Translations under genes and position numbers: made by a program | The notes under the pieces: model-generated | Databases searched by the model: none | Seen by the model: only the letters and a program-made list of their open reading frames with translations | Told to the model about the DNA's origin: nothing | Part shown: positions 62,801-64,000 of the stretch, in pieces | Layout of the letters: each line of letters starts with the position of its first letter | Position numbering within the stretch: position 1 is the stretch's first letter | Source: Sphingomonas sp. KRR8 | GTDB lineage: Bacteria > Pseudomonadota > Alphaproteobacteria > Sphingomonadales > Sphingomonadaceae | Assembly: GCF_023559245.1 (NCBI RefSeq) | Contig: NZ_CP097462.1 | Location: 1,550,001 to 1,614,000, forward strand | Length of the DNA: 64,000 nt | Direction: 5' to 3'

Positions 62801-63106
62801 ACGGTCTACGGTGCGATCACCACCACTGACGGCGCCCCGACCGCTTATCAGCTTGCGCGAGTGGAAGCCCTCGAGCGCGAACTAACCGACGTGGAACGGG
62901 ACTTCGCGGCGCTTCAGTCCGGTGACCTCCAGCGCCTCAACGGCGCTTTGCAGCAGAGCGGCAAGCCAGTCATCAACGTGGCCGACGTCAGCTTCGATGC
63001 CGACGAGGCGCGCGGCGGCCCGCTCAGCGCGCTGGCGGCGGGCCTGCTGGGCACGCGCTTTCTCGGGGATGCGTCGCTGCTCGCGCAGACGGGTGAACGC
63101 GACTGA
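59879..63106 (+). CDS. exported Asp-box (BNR) repeat protein, VPS10/sortilin-like propellers
   Basis: 1075 residues from ATG 59879 (AAGGA 8 bases upstream; ATG 59870 also open). Signal peptide ends MAA. The first 750 residues contain about 11 Asp-box motifs (for example STDGGDNW, TLDGGATW, SSDGGRTW, TRDHGATW, TRDGGAHW, TTDYGRSW), the repeat of sialidase/VPS10 beta-propellers. The rest is a beta domain (HVIGRMKVEILDANG) and a helical C-terminus. Usually annotated as a glycosyl hydrolase, but I see no catalytic proof. Periplasmic or surface. Confidence 0.85.
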   Translation: MRISITALLLAASSTAAMAASPAAPTPTVDSGTVSGLGIRNIGSATMSGRIAALAGHQEADGKVTLYVGAASGGVWKSEDSGTTFRPVFDKAGSQSIGAIAIDPKDPKTIWVGTGESWTRNSVSIGDGIWKSTDGGDNWTRVGLPRTERITKIAIDPTNSNIVYACAPGALWSDSADRGLYRTLDGGATWSLVLKGSNLSTGCSSVTLDPANPRHLLAGLWDFRRKGWTFRSGGEGPTAPSGSRMMESQDGGATWVPLDSSTRSGLPKGPWGRVEVVFAPSNPKMIYAFIENVRSALFASSDGGRTWEERDRSQGMVWRPFYFSRLVVDPKDDQKLYKMGFSVIASEDGGKSFANAAGASHGDWHDVWINPNNSKELVGADDGGLWFSHDGANKWWKGYNLPISQFYHVSVDDRDPYQVYGGLQDNSSWVGDQEYPGGITNSRWENVYGGDGMWTFADPTDPNFVYAEYQGGTIARIDRRTLTGRSIQPLPGYKEKLRYNWNTPIALSPNDKSVLYIGSQFLFRTRDHGATWDRISPDLTTNDPMRQKQEQSGGITVDNSAAETNATIYSISESPLSPGQIWVGTDDGNVQLTRDGGAHWTNLTRNLKVPAGSWVSWVEASRSDAGTAYVAIDRHTYGDFAPYVFRTTDYGRSWQPIVGARTNAVTGHAWVIKEDPRRPSILYLGTEKGLFTSIDRGTTWARFKPTGFPDVAVRDIAFQTRDDDMVLATHGRGIWIVDDISPLRSLDASTLAADLKLIPSRPVEQRLRGSGGWAEGDATYAGQNPPDGAQISYYQRARHVIGRMKVEILDANGAVVDELPAARRKGLNRISWSMLTKPPQVPPAASIAGASTQGQRVMPGRYTVRITKNGVAETMPLDVVLDRRATYTLADRKAQYDAAERVKSLFSRMSTLAAKIAAAREGAERIADDKGAPAPTRELAEKVAERGDVLRKQIAATTEGGAITGEERLREHTDTVYGAITTTDGAPTAYQLARVEALERELTDVERDFAALQSGDLQRLNGALQQSGKPVINVADVSFDADEARGGPLSALAAGLLGTRFLGDASLLAQTGERD

Positions 63107-63119
63107 TTCTGGCCGGCGC

Positions 63120-63851
63120 CTAGAAGCGGAAGCCGTACTCGACCTGCAGCCGGAGCAGTCCGCGCGCGTCGTCGCGGGCTTCGCCGAGGGCAAACAGGTA
63201 GCCGAGTTCGAATCCAAGCTCTCCCCCACCCTCCTTGGGTTCGAGCTCGTACTTGAGGTTGGGGCCAACGAAATGCTCGCCGTGAGTGGTCAGGTGCCTG
63301 GACGAGCCTAGTTCGCCGAGCGCCATCACACCGAGCCGAAACTCGTCGGCGACTTCGGTGTCTGCCGACGCAGCGTAAGCGAATTCAAGCGGACCCCCTG
63401 CCCTGAGTTCTTTCTCCGCAATGAGGTTCAAGCGCGCGTCGAACTCTCCGATCGGCCTTTCAAGCAGCAACTTGGTCTCGAGGGCGTCGCGACCATGTCG
63501 ATTGGCGGCATATTCGACGAGCACACCAGACTGAATTCCCGCGACTTTGCCGAAGCTGACGATGGCTTCGACGCCGAAGGACTCGATCTCGCGCGAGCCG
63601 TTTGGGTCGCGGTGGGTGGCAAGTTCGAAGCCACCGTAGAAGCGCTTGGAAAGATGGTGTGCCACTTCGACCAGAAGGTCATCTTCGCGAGCATCCTCGC
63701 CACCGACCAGGCGGCCATAGCGGGACTCTATTTCGGTTTGCCCCGGCTCCAGCACCGGTGAGTAGACCTTGGTCGCAAGCTCACCTGCACAAGCTGGCGA
63801 GGCTGCAAACAAGAGGGCCGACGCGAGGCCGGCCAAATGACGATGACGCAA
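63120..63851 (-). CDS. predicted outer-membrane beta-barrel protein
   Basis: 243 residues from TTG 63851 with a G-run upstream; signal peptide ends PACA. The mature protein alternates polar and hydrophobic residues in strand-length runs and ends in the aromatic LQVEYGFRF, the C-terminal motif recognised by the BAM machinery. No named family recognised. Convergent with the Asp-box gene with a 13-base gap. Confidence 0.7.
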   Translation of the reverse strand: MRHRHLAGLASALLFAASPACAGELATKVYSPVLEPGQTEIESRYGRLVGGEDAREDDLLVEVAHHLSKRFYGGFELATHRDPNGSREIESFGVEAIVSFGKVAGIQSGVLVEYAANRHGRDALETKLLLERPIGEFDARLNLIAEKELRAGGPLEFAYAASADTEVADEFRLGVMALGELGSSRHLTTHGEHFVGPNLKYELEPKEGGGELGFELGYLFALGEARDDARGLLRLQVEYGFRF

Positions 63852-63916
63852 GATTTACCCCCCCGATGGTCAAACATGTTATTGCGAATAACTCGCAAGA
63901 TCAAGTGAGCTGCATG

Positions 63917-64000
63917 TCATTTGGGCAGGCTCCTTCGATCGAAGCGCGGCGCCACCATGATGGGTGGCGGCACGTTTACCGACGCGCGACGGTCGATCGG
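63917..64000 (-). CDS. 3' end of an unidentified gene (cut by window edge)
   Basis: 27 codons open from the edge to TGA at 63917-63919 with mostly G/C third positions, like the neighbours: ends MVAPRFDRRSLPK. Too short to identify; could be chance. It would be transcribed toward the barrel gene, with 65 bases between. Confidence 0.35.
   Translation of the reverse strand, partial: PIDRRASVNVPPPIMVAPRFDRRSLPK

Noticed and set aside
1..64000. CRISPR arrays, insertion sequences, integrase or prophage genes
   Set aside because: None seen: no regularly spaced repeats, no transposase or integrase reading frames.

Overview
The window is 64 kb of compact, GC-rich chromosome from an alphaproteobacterium, most likely a sphingomonad (Sphingomonas/Sphingomicrobium type). 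The main evidence is a serine palmitoyltransferase gene preceded by its own acyl carrier protein, a DUF3035 lipoprotein beside lspA, a DUF6481 protein, membrane-anchored LuxR-type regulators, and alphaproteobacterial forms of gshA and pstC. There are no rRNA genes, insertion sequences, prophage genes or CRISPR arrays, so this is core chromosome.

Layout. 1-9.3 kb: end of an acyl-CoA dehydrogenase, a PaaI-type thioesterase, a lipoprotein esterase, two secreted proteins, the MntH metal transporter, a double-domain aspartyl protease, the ACP/serine palmitoyltransferase pair for sphingolipid synthesis, and an M20 amidohydrolase. 9.3-19.6 kb: an OPT oligopeptide transporter, queF and sseA; then a minus-strand block of ribF, a degenerate GDPD-like protein, ileS, lspA, a DUF3035 lipoprotein and a receiver-less CtrA-like DNA-binding protein. 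19.6-21.9 kb: rpsM-rpsK-rpoA with a promoter and a strong terminator but without rplQ. 21.9-28.4 kb: gshA, rsmE, DUF6481, ubiA, pmbA, a CoA-binding protein and Mrp. 28.4-33.9 kb: hflK-hflC, a DegP-type protease, a DUF853 ATPase and tRNA-Tyr.

34-42.4 kb: a membrane-tethered LuxR-type regulator and two small proteins, then the phosphate-starvation cluster phoR-pstSCAB-phoU-phoB. A three-repeat Pho box lies in front of pstS, so the cluster encodes both the sensor circuit and the transporter it controls. 42.4-47.1 kb: rlmB, an AlkA-type glycosylase, a YegP-type small protein, a proline-rich membrane protein, pirin, a gamma-carbonic anhydrase homologue and a PilZ protein.

47.2-54 kb: a histidine operon, yerC(hisR)-hisG-hisD-hisCB-hisH-hisA-hisF-hisIE, with overlapping or nearly touching genes. 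It begins with a TrpR-like regulator that has a perfect inverted repeat just ahead of its start. HisC and HisB, which catalyse consecutive steps, are one continuous reading frame. Every histidine step except histidinol-phosphate phosphatase is present.

54-64 kb: an ABC1 kinase, trmL, a three-gene two-component operon (CHASE3 kinase, receiver, receiver-kinase), a LolA-like periplasmic protein followed by a large Asp-box repeat protein, an outer-membrane barrel candidate, and the tail of an unidentified gene. No single undescribed multi-gene system stands out. The best leads are the HisC-HisB fusion, the receiver-less CtrA-like protein, the catalytically degenerate GDPD homologue, the membrane-tethered HTH protein, and the PhoR without membrane helices next to a small multi-pass membrane protein.
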